Positions 21,916-30,599 of a DNA stretch of 64,000 nucleotides are shown here, in pieces. The translations under genes were made by a program, and so were the position numbers. The DNA comes from Lentilactobacillus farraginis DSM 18382 = JCM 14108 (GTDB lineage: Bacteria > Bacillota > Bacilli > Lactobacillales > Lactobacillaceae). The DNA lies in NCBI RefSeq assembly GCF_000583655.1, contig NZ_BAKI01000001.1, positions 1 to 64,000 on the forward strand, written 5' to 3'. Under the pieces are notes generated by a model that was given only the letters and a program-made list of their open reading frames with translations, was not told the origin of the DNA and ran no database searches. Within the stretch, counting starts at the first letter, position 1; every line of letters begins with the position of its first letter.

Positions 21916-22704
21916 CTAAATAATACCGACCAAATGCAGCATTGGCATCACTAAAAGTAAACTGTCAAATCGATCTAAAATACCACCGTGTCCAGGTAAA
22001 ACCTTCCCAGAATCTTTGACACCGTAATAGCGTTTTAATGCCGATTCAATCAAATCACCAAATTGACCGGCAATCGATAGAAAAGCTGTAATAAAAATCA
22101 TTTCAACCAATGAGTAACCGGCAATCGGATAAAAGACAACAAAAATTGAACAGAGGATAATGGCCGATAGCGACCCGCAAATGGAACCTTCCCAAGTCTT
22201 ATTCGGACTGATTCGAGGTGCCAATTTGTGCTTACCTAATAATCTACCGAAAATATAAGCACCACTGTCAGTTATCCATACAATAAACAGTGCATATAAC
22301 AATACACTTAACGACACGGCTCGTGCGGCGATGAAATAATGAAAACCTATGCCAATATATAACATTCCCAGGACGATCACGCCGGCATCATCAAACGTAA
22401 ACAGGTTTCTGCTCAAAACCGTAACCAGCAACAGCATTAGGACAAACAAGAAAAAAATAAAGGTTTGATTAACATTATTTGGTAAAAAGCCAGTCCAATT
22501 ATCCGGTAAAATCAGTGCGCTAACACCTAAATAGGCAATGATTGACTCGCCGGCAACCAGGATCCGCTTCTTCATAACCAAAATCTCCGAAACTGCAACA
22601 ATGCCCAAAGCGAGTGCAGCAATATCAAGCCATACATGGCCCAACACAATAATCGGAATAAAAATAATCAATGCAACGACTGCAGTTATTACACGCTGTT
22701 TCAC
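21916..22704 (-). CDS. cdsA: Phosphatidate cytidylyltransferase
   Basis: Makes CDP-diacylglycerol from phosphatidic acid and CTP for phospholipid synthesis. The 262-residue protein is almost entirely hydrophobic with about eight membrane helices. The CdsA signature near the C terminus is intact: ALKRYYGVKDSGKVLPGHGG followed by ILDRFDSL. It starts at ATG 22704, 12 bases after the restored end of uppS, and is followed by rseP. Confidence 0.96.
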   Translation of the reverse strand: MKQRVITAVVALIIFIPIIVLGHVWLDIAALALGIVAVSEILVMKKRILVAGESIIAYLGVSALILPDNWTGFLPNNVNQTFIFFLFVLMLLLVTVLSRNLFTFDDAGVIVLGMLYIGIGFHYFIAARAVSLSVLLYALFIVWITDSGAYIFGRLLGKHKLAPRISPNKTWEGSICGSLSAIILCSIFVVFYPIAGYSLVEMIFITAFLSIAGQFGDLIESALKRYYGVKDSGKVLPGHGGILDRFDSLLLVMPMLHLVGII

Positions 22705-22716
22705 TTGAATTTGCTC

Positions 22717-23486
22717 CTACTCTTCATTTTTTAAACCACCAAACCGCCGATTTCGATGTTGATAAGTTAAAATCATTTCCTTTAAAGTATCACCATCAAA
22801 ATCGGGCCAAAGCGTTTCCGTAAAGACCAATTCACTGTATGCGATTTGCCAAAGCAGAAAATTTGAAATCCGTTGCTCACCACTTGTTCGAATCAGTAAA
22901 TCAGGGTCAGCATTTTCCCCTAGAAACCTGTCATCAAATGGCGGGATATTAACGCATCATCAATTTCAGAAACTGTGATCGTTTTGTTTTCAACTTCTCT
23001 GGCAATCTGCTGCATCGCCGTTCGAATATCCAATCTACTGCCATAGTTTAGAGCAAAATTCAAAATCATGCCAGTACATTGGCTGGTTTGAGCAACCGCA
23101 TCCCGAACAGCTTTTTGAGTCTTCTCGGGGAGTTGGTCAATTAGTCCCATTACTGAAACTTTAACATTGTTTTCAATTAATTCCGGGACAAAATTGTTAA
23201 AAAATTTAACCGGTAAGCCCATTAAAAAATTAACTTCATCCATCGGCCGTTTCCAGTTTTCAGTTGAAAAGGCATACAGGGTTAAGACCCTAACACCTAA
23301 TTTACTTGCTGCCACGGTCACCGTTTTAACTGTTTCCATTCCCTGCTTATGGCCGGCAACTCTTGGTAAATGCCGTTTTTTTGCCCATCGACCATTACCA
23401 TCCATAATAATTGCAATATGTTTTGGAATTCGGTCAAGGTCCAATTGACTGGCTGAATCAATTTGTTTCTTATTATTGTTAAACAT
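22717..23486 (-). CDS. uppS: Undecaprenyl diphosphate synthase, apparent frameshift
   Basis: Cis-prenyltransferase making the C55 lipid carrier for peptidoglycan. The catalytic motif [15 protein letters not shown] lies near residues 25-38, followed by GHKQGMETV and [11 protein letters not shown]. The frame breaks at about 22921-22923 where one C is missing: after ISRHLMTGF the next frame reads [18 protein letters not shown] and continues to a stop at 22717 with the family's RISNFLLWQ...RRFGGL ending. One added base gives 256 residues. I chose ATG 23486 over the TTG before it because it is 6 bases after GAGGAG. The gene is essential, so the shift is probably a sequence error. Confidence 0.95.
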
Positions 23487-23520
23487 CAAATTCTCCTCTA
23501 AACAATTCAGGAAAAAATAA

Positions 23521-23544
23521 AGGATGAGAAGTTAAACTCATCCT
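23521..23544 (-). terminator. Intrinsic terminator after the 148-residue unknown gene
   Basis: AGGATGAG (23521-23528) pairs with CTCATCCT (23537-23544) around an 8-nt loop. On the minus strand the stem is followed by a T-rich run. It lies 18 bases past the stop at 23562 and 35 bases before uppS, ending the pyrH-frr transcript. Confidence 0.8.
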
Positions 23545-23561
23545 AAAAATGCACTTACTTG

Positions 23562-24008
23562 TTAATCTTCTGCACCATCCGGACGTTCAACCATTCGCCA
23601 TTCGCCACGATTTGCTTCTGCTAAAGTATTGAAGTATTTCAACAGTTTATTGGCATCGGCAGGGCTTTTTTCTCCAAGTTCATTCAAGCCCTTGCCTGTC
23701 GTCATTGGTTCAGACAAATCGGTAATCTCATGATCATTTTCAATCGTTGCGTGTGAAAAGGCAATTACCCAATCATCTTCAACCAACTGTGAAACGATAA
23801 AAAATAGATTAAAATCATCCGTAACGTATGCCGGCATCGCATAAAGGCCATCTTGAACAGCCTGTAATCGACCTTCGTTATAATCTAAATCGCCTAAATT
23901 ATCGTCGGTCACCGGTTTGTTTAATTTAAACAACATCTTTTCAAATTCCGGTGTACCCGGTACTACAGAAACTTCATCATCGTTATGATTGTTATTATTA
24001 TCTGCCAT
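23562..24008 (-). CDS. Acidic protein of unknown function downstream of frr
   Basis: I do not recognise this 148-residue protein. It starts with an Asn/Asp-rich leader (MADNNNNHNDDE), has no signal peptide or membrane segment, and is strongly acidic. The central part (residues ~45-95) reads like a compact alpha/beta domain with alternating hydrophobics (FNLFFIVSQL, DWVIAFSHATI), and it ends RGEWRMVERPDGAED. It begins 15 bases after frr with an AGCAGG site and is closed by a terminator, so it belongs to the pyrH-frr operon. That position suggests a housekeeping link but gives no function. Confidence 0.85.
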   Translation of the reverse strand: MADNNNNHNDDEVSVVPGTPEFEKMLFKLNKPVTDDNLGDLDYNEGRLQAVQDGLYAMPAYVTDDFNLFFIVSQLVEDDWVIAFSHATIENDHEITDLSEPMTTGKGLNELGEKSPADANKLLKYFNTLAEANRGEWRMVERPDGAED

Positions 24009-24023
24009 TATTGAACCTGCTTT

Positions 24024-24587
24024 CTAGCCATTCATGACTTCGTCTTCTTTGCTGGCAACAATTTTGTCAACATTTTTTATCGAATTATCCGTTAATTTTT
24101 GAACTTGTTCTTCTAAGCGATGCAACTCATCATCAGTAATTTCGTCATTTTTATGACCCTTTTTAAAGGTGTCCATCGCTTCCCGACGAACGTTTCGGAC
24201 AGCAACCTTACTCTTCTCACCGGTTGCTTTTACCTGCTTAGCGACTTCTTTTCGCCGCTCTTCGGTTAAAGCTGGGATTGCCAACCGAATTGCCGACCCG
24301 TCATTTGCCGGGCTTAAGCCGAGGTCCGCCTCATAAATTCCCTTTTCGATATCATCAAGGGAAGATTTATCATACGGTGTAATCAAGATAACTCTTGCTT
24401 CGGGAATTGAAATCGACGCAATTTGGTTCAGCGGTGTTTGCGCACCATAATAATTAACGGTAACCCCGCTTAGCAAACTTGCATTTGCCCGGCCTGCCCG
24501 GATACTACCCAATTCGTGCTCCAGAACCTCTTGGGCCTTTTTCATTTTTGACTTTGCTTCGTTTAAGACTTTCTGCGAATCTGCCAT
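24024..24587 (-). CDS. frr: Ribosome-recycling factor
   Basis: Splits post-termination ribosomes together with EF-G. The 187-residue protein has the two-domain RRF layout: a three-helix bundle broken by a beta domain. Family segments visible are [15 protein letters not shown] near 25-40, [14 protein letters not shown] near 45-58 and [12 protein letters not shown] near 130-141. It starts at ATG 24587, 3 bases after pyrH, a conserved pairing. Confidence 0.97.
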   Translation of the reverse strand: MADSQKVLNEAKSKMKKAQEVLEHELGSIRAGRANASLLSGVTVNYYGAQTPLNQIASISIPEARVILITPYDKSSLDDIEKGIYEADLGLSPANDGSAIRLAIPALTEERRKEVAKQVKATGEKSKVAVRNVRREAMDTFKKGHKNDEITDDELHRLEEQVQKLTDNSIKNVDKIVASKEDEVMNG

Positions 24588-24590
24588 TTT

Positions 24591-25313
24591 CTATTTCTCC
24601 TCTACAGTTGTTCCAATGCTGTCTCCAGATACTACTTTACGAATATTTCCCGGTTTATTCAAATTAAAGACTACCAATGGAATGTGGTTATCCATGGACA
24701 ATGAACTGGCGGTCGAATCCATTACTTTAAGACCTTTTTCCAGAATATCCATATAGGTTAAAGTTTCATATTTTTTAGCATCTTTGTGAGTGCGCGGATC
24801 GGCAGTATAGATGCCGTCAACACCGTTTTTAGCCATTAGAATAGCATCGGCACCAATTTCCGCAGCCCGCAAAGCAGCTGTCGTATCAGTAGAAAAATAT
24901 GGGTTTCCCGTGCCACCCGCAAAAATAACTACGCGACCCTTTTCCAAGTGTCGAACAGCTTTACGACGGATATACGGTTCTGCAATTTGACGCATTTCAA
25001 TTGATGTCTGAACCCGAGTTGGTACATCCAAGGACTCAAGATTGTCTTGAAGTGCCAAGCCATTCATTGTTGTTCCTAACATCCCAATGTAATCAGCTTG
25101 GGCGCGCTCCATCCCCATTTCAGCGCCAGCTTCGCCACGCCACATATTTCCACCACCAACGACAATTCCGATTTGAACACCCATCTCGAAAATATCTTTG
25201 ATTTCTTTTGCGACGTCTTTTATAACCGGTGGGTTAATTCCAAAACCTCTGTCACCAGCTAAAGCTTCACCGCTTAGTTTTAAAATAATTCGGTTGTATT
25301 TTACTTTGGACAT
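24591..25313 (-). CDS. pyrH: Uridylate kinase
   Basis: Phosphorylates UMP to UDP for pyrimidine nucleotide supply; hexameric and allosterically controlled by GTP and UTP in the family. The amino-acid-kinase fold is evident from [14 protein letters not shown] near residue 7, [12 protein letters not shown] near 50, and the C-terminal GTTVEE. The start is ATG 25313, 6 bases after GGGAGGC; an upstream in-frame ATG lies before that site and is rejected, giving 240 residues. Confidence 0.97.
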   Translation of the reverse strand: MSKVKYNRIILKLSGEALAGDRGFGINPPVIKDVAKEIKDIFEMGVQIGIVVGGGNMWRGEAGAEMGMERAQADYIGMLGTTMNGLALQDNLESLDVPTRVQTSIEMRQIAEPYIRRKAVRHLEKGRVVIFAGGTGNPYFSTDTTAALRAAEIGADAILMAKNGVDGIYTADPRTHKDAKKYETLTYMDILEKGLKVMDSTASSLSMDNHIPLVVFNLNKPGNIRKVVSGDSIGTTVEEK

Positions 25314-25346
25314 CAAAGTGCCTCCCATAGTTAATCATTAACATCA

Positions 25347-25376
25347 ATTTTAGCATACTCAAGTTAGCTGCAACAA
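25347..25376 (-). promoter_or_regulatory. Probable promoter of pyrH-frr
   Basis: On the minus strand TTGTTG (25371-25376), an 18-base spacer, then TAAAAT (25347-25352) preceded by TGC, an extended -10. It lies about 34 bases upstream of the pyrH start and downstream of the tsf terminator. Confidence 0.55.
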
Positions 25377-25474
25377 TAAAACTGATAAATTCAGCAATTC
25401 TTAAACGGATTCTTAAAAGCTTTTAAATATAATTAGTACCAACCTGAATTATCATTTTCCAAAATTCACAAAAA

Positions 25475-25512
25475 AAGAACTGGAACAAACCACCTTCGTT
25501 GTCCCAGTTCTT
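25475..25512 (-). terminator. Intrinsic terminator after tsf
   Basis: On the minus strand AAGAACTGG pairs with CCAGTTCTT, and partly further inward, followed by a run of T. It lies about 10 bases past the tsf stop and ends the rpsB-tsf transcript before pyrH. Confidence 0.85.
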
Positions 25513-25522
25513 CAGTAATAAA

Positions 25523-26401
25523 TTAATTACCTAATTGATCGCGAACTTCATCTTCAAAGCTTTCCTGCTTCTTTTCGATGCCTTCGCCAACTTCATAGCG
25601 AATAAATTTAACAATTGAACCATTCTTGGAAGCAACGTATTGCGCAACTGTTTGATCCGGATCCTTAACAAATTCCTGATCTTCCAGGCAAATTTCTGCC
25701 AAGAACTTGTGTAAACGACCTTCAACCATCTTTTCAACAATCTTTTCCGGTTTACCCTCGTTCAAAGCTTCCTGGGTCAAAATTTCTTTTTCATGAGCCA
25801 AACGATCCGCAGGAACTTCTGCTTGGTTCAAGTACTCAGGATTAGTAGCAGCAACGTGCATCGCAACGTCTTTAGCAGTCGTCTCATCGGCGCCCTTTAA
25901 TTGAACAAGTGAAGCAATTAAGCCGCCATTGTGCAGGTATGAACCAAAGACCTCATCATCATTCTTTTCGACAATCGAAAAGCGCCGCAAACTTACCTTC
26001 TCACCAGTAACCTGGGTTGTTTCAATCAGATCGTCCTTAACCGTTCCCTTATCTGTTTTAAGTGCCATAGCTGCATCAACATCAGCTGGTTTATTTGAAA
26101 CGATCGCCTCGCTGATACGAGCAACGGCAGCCTTAAACGGATCGCTTGAAGCAACAAAGTCGGTTTCGGAGTTAACTTCAATGATTGCAGCTGTATTCCC
26201 CTTAACAACAACTGTTGCCAAACCGTTAGCAGCCACACGGTCACTCTTCTTTTCTGCCTTGGCGACACCTTTTTCACGTAAAACTTCAATTGCTTTGTCG
26301 AAATCGCCTTCAGTGGCAACAAGCGCCTTTTTGGCATCCATCATGCCGACCCCTGTTTTCTTACGTAATTTCATAACTTGTGACGCAGAAATTTTTGCCA
26401 T
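25523..26401 (-). CDS. tsf: Elongation factor Ts
   Basis: Guanine-nucleotide exchange factor for EF-Tu. The N-terminal UBA-like domain (residues 1-50) includes [19 protein letters not shown], and the conserved core segment VNSETDFVA lies near 76-84. Two alpha/beta core subdomains follow to residue 292. ATG 26401 follows AGGAGGCC. It is downstream of rpsB, the usual partner, with an 88-base gap that contains alternative hairpins. Confidence 0.97.
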   Translation of the reverse strand: MAKISASQVMKLRKKTGVGMMDAKKALVATEGDFDKAIEVLREKGVAKAEKKSDRVAANGLATVVVKGNTAAIIEVNSETDFVASSDPFKAAVARISEAIVSNKPADVDAAMALKTDKGTVKDDLIETTQVTGEKVSLRRFSIVEKNDDEVFGSYLHNGGLIASLVQLKGADETTAKDVAMHVAATNPEYLNQAEVPADRLAHEKEILTQEALNEGKPEKIVEKMVEGRLHKFLAEICLEDQEFVKDPDQTVAQYVASKNGSIVKFIRYEVGEGIEKKQESFEDEVRDQLGN

Positions 26402-26433
26402 TTTAGTGGCCTCCTTAATTCTTTACATAAAAA

Positions 26434-26486
26434 CTGACCCTACACTAAGGCCAAATAGGTCTATAGCAATAGAGTCAGCCTAAGTG
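26434..26486 (-). promoter_or_regulatory. Mutually exclusive hairpins between rpsB and tsf
   Basis: On the minus strand CTGACTCTA pairs with TAGGGTCAG (9 bp, one G-U) and is followed by TTTTT, a terminator shape. A second pair, CACTTAGGC with GCCTTAGTG (one mismatch), has arms that interleave with the first and share one base, so both hairpins cannot form together. This is the geometry of a terminator and an alternative fold that could control read-through into tsf. Confidence 0.5.
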
Positions 26487-26489
26487 CTA

Positions 26490-27296
26490 TTACTGATTAT
26501 CAGAATTGCCTTTGCCTTCTACAGCATTAGCAATGTCTTCAATTGAATCTTCTTTTGAATCTTTCTTGTTATCTTTTGAATCTTTTTCGAAAGTCTCTTC
26601 GTTAACTTCGTCTTCACCCTGACGGCCTTCGATGATTGCGTTGGCCATCGTTGAAGTAATTAAACGAACGGCCCGAATTGCATCATCGTTTGACGGAATA
26701 ACAACGTCAATTTGGTCAGGATCAGTGTTGGTATCAACCATCGCAACAATCGGAATATTCAGCTTTTGGGCTTCGTGAACCGCGATTTGTTCTTTACGAG
26801 GGTCAACAATAAACAGCACATCGGGAAGCTTAGGCATATCTTCAATTCCGCCTAAGAATCTCTCGAGTTTGTCACGTTGCTTGATAAGCAGTGAAACTTC
26901 CTTCTTTGGCAAAACATCAAATGTACCATCGGTTGCCATCTTCTTCAAATCCTTAAGTCGCTTTACACGGGATTGAATTGTATCCCAGTTGGTCAATGTA
27001 CCACCAAGCCAACGGTTGTTAACATAGTATTGACCAGCACGGGTAGCTTCTTCGGCAATTGAGTCCTGAGCTTGCTTTTTAGTACCAACAAATAAGACAA
27101 CGGCGCCCTTTGAAGCTTCTTCCTTCATGAAGTTATAGGCAACATCGATTAATTTTACAGTTTTTTGTAAATCAATGATATAAATCCCATTTCGTTCAGT
27201 AAAGATATATTGCTTCATCTTTGGGTTCCAACGACGAGTTTGGTGACCGAAATGAACTCCGGCTTCCAATAATTGTTTCATAGAAATTACAGCCAT
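26490..27296 (-). CDS. rpsB: 30S ribosomal protein S2
   Basis: Small-subunit protein needed for S1 and mRNA docking. Start ATG 27296 ([22 protein letters not shown]) follows AATGGAGGC; the longer frame upstream has no site and is rejected. Conserved segments include [32 protein letters not shown] and ALIEG-type [10 protein letters not shown] near 225. The 268-residue protein carries a C-terminal charged extension rich in Lys, Asp, Glu and Ser. Confidence 0.97.
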   Translation of the reverse strand: MAVISMKQLLEAGVHFGHQTRRWNPKMKQYIFTERNGIYIIDLQKTVKLIDVAYNFMKEEASKGAVVLFVGTKKQAQDSIAEEATRAGQYYVNNRWLGGTLTNWDTIQSRVKRLKDLKKMATDGTFDVLPKKEVSLLIKQRDKLERFLGGIEDMPKLPDVLFIVDPRKEQIAVHEAQKLNIPIVAMVDTNTDPDQIDVVIPSNDDAIRAVRLITSTMANAIIEGRQGEDEVNEETFEKDSKDNKKDSKEDSIEDIANAVEGKGNSDNQ

Positions 27297-27408
27297 GATA
27301 TAGCCTCCATTAAGTTTTTTTCCTCCCCGACGGTCATTTGCAACTGGGACTCCAACTGCAGCAACGCCAGCCACATCACATCGGGTGTGTAATTAAAACA
27401 CCTATAAG

Positions 27409-27437
27409 AGTATAGCTAAATTTGGGCTTGAAAGCAA
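27409..27437 (-). promoter_or_regulatory. SigA-type promoter of rpsB-tsf
   Basis: On the minus strand TTGCTT (27432-27437), a 17-base spacer, then TATACT (27409-27414). The predicted start leaves a leader of about 105 nt before the rpsB ATG, long enough for translational control, though I could not assign it to a known leader family. Confidence 0.75.
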
Positions 27438-27561
27438 GCGTTAACTTAAACTTAATCCGATTAACCCCCAAAATAACCGCAAACCAATCTCAAAAAATTT
27501 GAACTTTGATCCTAATTCAGACCATTAACATTAAACCCAAACTTTATAAAACCTGGTGAAA

Positions 27562-27591
27562 TTGTTAAATTTTTTTAAAACGTGTTAAAAT
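27562..27591 (+). promoter_or_regulatory. Possible promoter of the HAD hydrolase gene
   Basis: TTGTTA (27562-27567), an 18-base spacer, then TAAAAT (27586-27591), 28 bases before the ATG at 27619. The remaining bases between 27438 and 27561 show no other feature I can support. Confidence 0.5.
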
Positions 27592-27618
27592 GTTTTATCG
27601 TGACGAGGAGGAATCGAT

Positions 27619-28337
27619 ATGCTCAAAGCCATCGTTTTTGACGTTGACGATACTTTATATGATCAAAAGCCGTCATTTGACGCCGCTTTTAAACAAGTAT
27701 TTTCAAATAACTTTGATAATAACCTGATCGCTAAAATTTTTTCCAACTACGTTCGTCAAGAACGATTAGTTGTGGCAAAAAACAATCTTGATAACCAACT
27801 TCAGCTTTCAAAAGCCGACATTAGTTTTCACTGTTTACACCATTCTTTTAAAGCTTTTTCATCAGAGAGTCTCACCCGACAAAAAGCTGCCGAATTTTGG
27901 CGTTTGTACAGTGAACTGAGCCAAAGAATCCAGTTATTTGATGGGTTGGCAACCGTTTTTAATCGCCTATTTGAAAAGTTCAAACTTGGCATTATTACGA
28001 ATGGTAAAACAGAAACCCAACTTTCAAAAATTACCCGTTTAAATCTGCATCACTGGTTTAGCCGGGAAAATATCATTACATCCGAAGAAGTGAATGCACA
28101 AAAGCCCGATCCAATGATTTTCACCCTCATGAATCGAAAATTTAAGCTTCGAGGAAGTGAAATGATGTACGTGGGGAGCTCTTATCTAAACGATATTGTT
28201 CCCGCCAAGAAAGCTGGTTGGCAAGCCGTGTGTACAACAATCATGACAGCTCAATAGTCGACCCGACCATAATCCCGGACCAAACCGTCAACAATAGTCT
28301 TCAGTTGCAGGAACTGCTGTTGGAACTGGCTGCTGAA
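27619..28337 (+). CDS. HAD-superfamily hydrolase (YjjG/YfnB-like), apparent frameshift near the 3' end
   Basis: Probable nucleotide or sugar-phosphate phosphatase. Motif I FDVDDTLYD puts the nucleophile and acid/base at Asp8 and Asp10. The cap is all-helical (residues ~15-90), motif II is IITNGK, the motif III lysine is near AQKPDP, and motif IV is MMYVGSSYLNDI. The Asp of motif IV is followed by NDI instead of the usual NDV/TDV. The annotated-looking stop at 28255 comes after AGWQAVCTTIMTAQ. The other frame from about 28228 reads VYNNHDSSIVDPTIIPDQT, which matches how this family ends, so one base is probably missing; the gene then ends at 28337 with about 239 residues. ATG follows GAGGAGG. 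Confidence 0.85.
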
Positions 28338-28366
28338 GTTTGACGGCTATTTCACTGCCATATTAA

Positions 28367-28403
28367 AAAGACTCTCAAGTCAATTTGACCTGAGAGTCTT
28401 TTG
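28367..28403. terminator. Bidirectional terminator between the HAD gene and ldhD
   Basis: AAAAGACTCTCA pairs with TGAGAGTCTTTT, extended inward by AGGTCA/TGACCT-type pairs, with A and T runs on both flanks. It sits between two convergent genes and can serve both; it is 13 bases past the ldhD stop. Confidence 0.9.
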
Positions 28404-28416
28404 TTAAAAATATATT

Positions 28417-29415
28417 TTATAGTTTAACAAGTTTATCTGATTTACCTGTTGAAATTAATGATTTGTTTGCATCCATTGCAAAGTAAACCATATTTCGAAC
28501 CGCACGTTTAGTATAGAAGGCAATGTGTGGACTAACCAAAACATTTTCACGTTTCATAAGTCCCTTTAAACGTTCGTCAGGAATCTTATCAAAACTGCCA
28601 AAATCAGTGTTGAAAATTCCAACTTCATCTTCGTAAACATCAAGGGCGGCACCGGCAACTTTTCCTGAATCCAGTGCTCGAATTAAAGCATCGGTATCAA
28701 TTAATGCACCACGAGCCGGATTCAAAATATAAACGCCATCCTTCATTTTACTGAAGGCTTCGTCATTTAACATGTGCTCATTTTCTTTGGTTGCTGGTGC
28801 ATGAATTGATAACACATCGGATTGCGCATAAAGCTCATCAGGTGTGTCAACATAAACGCCTTCCTTTTCCAGTTCAGGATTATGAAAGATATCATAGGCG
28901 ATGACTTTAGCACCGAAACCTTTATAGATCCGCATTGCAGCCCGTCCAATTCGGCCGGTAGCAAAAACACCTACTGTCAATTGATTTAATTCTTCAGCAA
29001 TATCCGGTGCCCAACGAAGGTCGCCGTTTGCTTCTTTACGATCGAAAGTGTTTGTCCGACGCAATAATCTCATTAATTGCGTTACCGTAAACTCCGCGAT
29101 GGCTTCTGGTGAATATGCCGGTACATTGGTAACTTGGATGCCGTTACGTTTAGCAGCATCAGCATCAATGTTGTCAACACCAACGTTTCTCAACGACAGG
29201 AACTTAATCCCAAACTTGCCTAGTTTATCTAAAACGGCAGCTGTATAAGGCTTTTGCTGATATGTTACAACCCCATCGGCACCTTTAGCTTGATCAACTG
29301 TCGATTCGTCCAACAATTCACCGGTTGATGCAACTTCAACATCTGGATTTTCTTCACTCCATTTGTCTAAATACGGTTTTTCATCGTCACGAATGCCATA
29401 AGCAATAATTTTCAC
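28417..29415 (-). CDS. ldhD: D-lactate dehydrogenase
   Basis: NADH-dependent reduction of pyruvate to D-lactate in fermentation. The 332-residue protein has the 2-hydroxyacid dehydrogenase layout: a split catalytic domain around a central NAD domain (TVGVFATGRIGRAAMRI near 145-160), NPARGALIDTDAL near 231 carrying the catalytic Arg, and SPHIAFYT near 296 carrying the catalytic His. The Gly-rich loop has Phe-Ala where most relatives have Ile-Gly. ATG 29415 follows TAGGAGGTA. It is a monocistronic gene with its own -10 and a strong terminator. Another 2-hydroxyacid dehydrogenase specificity (such as hydroxyisocaproate) is possible, but D-LDH fits best. Confidence 0.93.
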   Translation of the reverse strand: MKIIAYGIRDDEKPYLDKWSEENPDVEVASTGELLDESTVDQAKGADGVVTYQQKPYTAAVLDKLGKFGIKFLSLRNVGVDNIDADAAKRNGIQVTNVPAYSPEAIAEFTVTQLMRLLRRTNTFDRKEANGDLRWAPDIAEELNQLTVGVFATGRIGRAAMRIYKGFGAKVIAYDIFHNPELEKEGVYVDTPDELYAQSDVLSIHAPATKENEHMLNDEAFSKMKDGVYILNPARGALIDTDALIRALDSGKVAGAALDVYEDEVGIFNTDFGSFDKIPDERLKGLMKRENVLVSPHIAFYTKRAVRNMVYFAMDANKSLISTGKSDKLVKL

Positions 29416-29444
29416 GAATACTACCTCCTAAACATGTTACTTGT

Positions 29445-29450
29445 ATTATA
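29445..29450 (-). promoter_or_regulatory. -10 element of the ldhD promoter
   Basis: On the minus strand a perfect TATAAT lies 30 bases upstream of the ldhD ATG. No good -35 is visible at 16-18 bases, so only the -10 is marked. Confidence 0.55.
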
Positions 29451-29510
29451 ACACTTTTGGTTTTCCTTTTTAGTGAAAATCAAAAAGTTTGTGTATCAAT
29501 TCACCGATCT

Positions 29511-29783
29511 TTATTTAAATGCTTCGGGATGTTGAATATAGTACAATTTTTGCTTCCTGGATAACTGTTTAAAATGATATTCCGCACTCAAGGCATCGTG
29601 CTTTTGAGAAAACGCTTTTTGAAAAAGGACCTTAACAGGCCGATGAGAACGCGTGTATTTAGCGCCCTTTCCAGTTTGATGTGCTTGAAATCGCTTTTCA
29701 ACATCAGTTGTAAACCCTGTGTACAGGGTATTATCATTGCATAATAAAACATACATAAAGTATTTTTTAGCGGGTTTGTCCAT
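29511..29783 (-). CDS. GIY-YIG nuclease-domain protein (YhbQ/YazA-like)
   Basis: Small single-domain protein of 90 residues. The GIY-YIG core appears as YVLLCNDNTLYTGFT near residues 11-25, followed by the conserved RFQAHQTGKGAKYTRSHRP segment that supplies the catalytic Arg. It overlaps the end of the trmN6 gene by 17 bases, the same pairing seen in Bacillus (yabB-yazA), so the two are cotranscribed. The biological substrate of this branch is not firmly known. Confidence 0.93.
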   Translation of the reverse strand: MDKPAKKYFMYVLLCNDNTLYTGFTTDVEKRFQAHQTGKGAKYTRSHRPVKVLFQKAFSQKHDALSAEYHFKQLSRKQKLYYIQHPEAFK

Positions 29784-30519
29784 AAAGAATTCGCTTCACT
29801 TCGCTTGAGTATTCAGTACCGGCGTGGGTAATCAAATCACTTAATATCCGAAGGCCATCCGGCTTACCATCTTTAATCGCTTCAACCAAAACCATATTTG
29901 CTTCTGATGTCGTTTTAGACCGCACGAATTTCAACCTTTTTGGCTCTAACCGATGTTGACGCAAGCTAAGCAGCAAATCCGTCAGCCTATCGGGACGATA
30001 GACCATAAAAAGTTTAGCATTTGTCTTAAGCAGTTCACTGGCAACCCTGGTCACATCATCAAGTTTGGTTTTAATTTCGTGCCTGGCGATTGCCAAATAA
30101 CGATTGGGATTCTTTTCACTGGTGTCATAATTAATAAAATAAGGTGGATTGCATACAATCATATCGATTGAATCCTTTGGCAAATAGTCTGTCGTATTCT
30201 TTAAGTCATCATTAATAACCCGAACCCGACTTTGAAGATCATTCAGCTGAACGCTTCGACGCGCCATATCTGCCAGTTTGCTTTGAATTTCCACCAAGAC
30301 TAAATCAGCAGCCGTCTTGCTACTTAAAAAAAGGCCAACCGCCCCGTTACCCGCGCAAAGATCAACTACTTTTTTAATCTTTTTATTTCCGACCTGTGCA
30401 AAATCAGCCAATAAAACGGCATCTAGGGAAAAAGAAAACACCTGACTACTTTGGATAATCGACACTTTGTTACTGTATAATTGATCAATTCGTTCATCTT
30501 TATTCAATTTTACCTGCAT
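29767..30519 (-). CDS. tRNA1(Val) adenine(37)-N6-methyltransferase-like protein (TrmN6/YabB)
   Basis: Class I SAM-dependent methyltransferase. The N terminus LNKDERIDQLYSNKVSIIQS is typical of YfiC/YabB proteins. Motif I is VVDLCAGNGAVGLFLS near residue 50, and the adenine-N6 catalytic motif is VCNPPYFI near 123. The length of 250 residues is normal. ATG 30519 has a GAGAGG site. It is followed by an overlapping GIY-YIG gene. The tRNA target is inferred from the family. Confidence 0.9.
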   Translation of the reverse strand: MQVKLNKDERIDQLYSNKVSIIQSSQVFSFSLDAVLLADFAQVGNKKIKKVVDLCAGNGAVGLFLSSKTAADLVLVEIQSKLADMARRSVQLNDLQSRVRVINDDLKNTTDYLPKDSIDMIVCNPPYFINYDTSEKNPNRYLAIARHEIKTKLDDVTRVASELLKTNAKLFMVYRPDRLTDLLLSLRQHRLEPKRLKFVRSKTTSEANMVLVEAIKDGKPDGLRILSDLITHAGTEYSSEVKRILYGQTR

Positions 30520-30599
30520 GCTTTAAACCTCTCACAAATATGTTTGCCAAATGCTTCTGTTTTAAGTTAATATAATTCTATCAGACAAGAAAGAAGGAA

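Noticed and set aside
27438-27561. Small gene between rpsB and the HAD gene
   Set aside because: No frame with a ribosome-binding site; only A/T-rich sequence.
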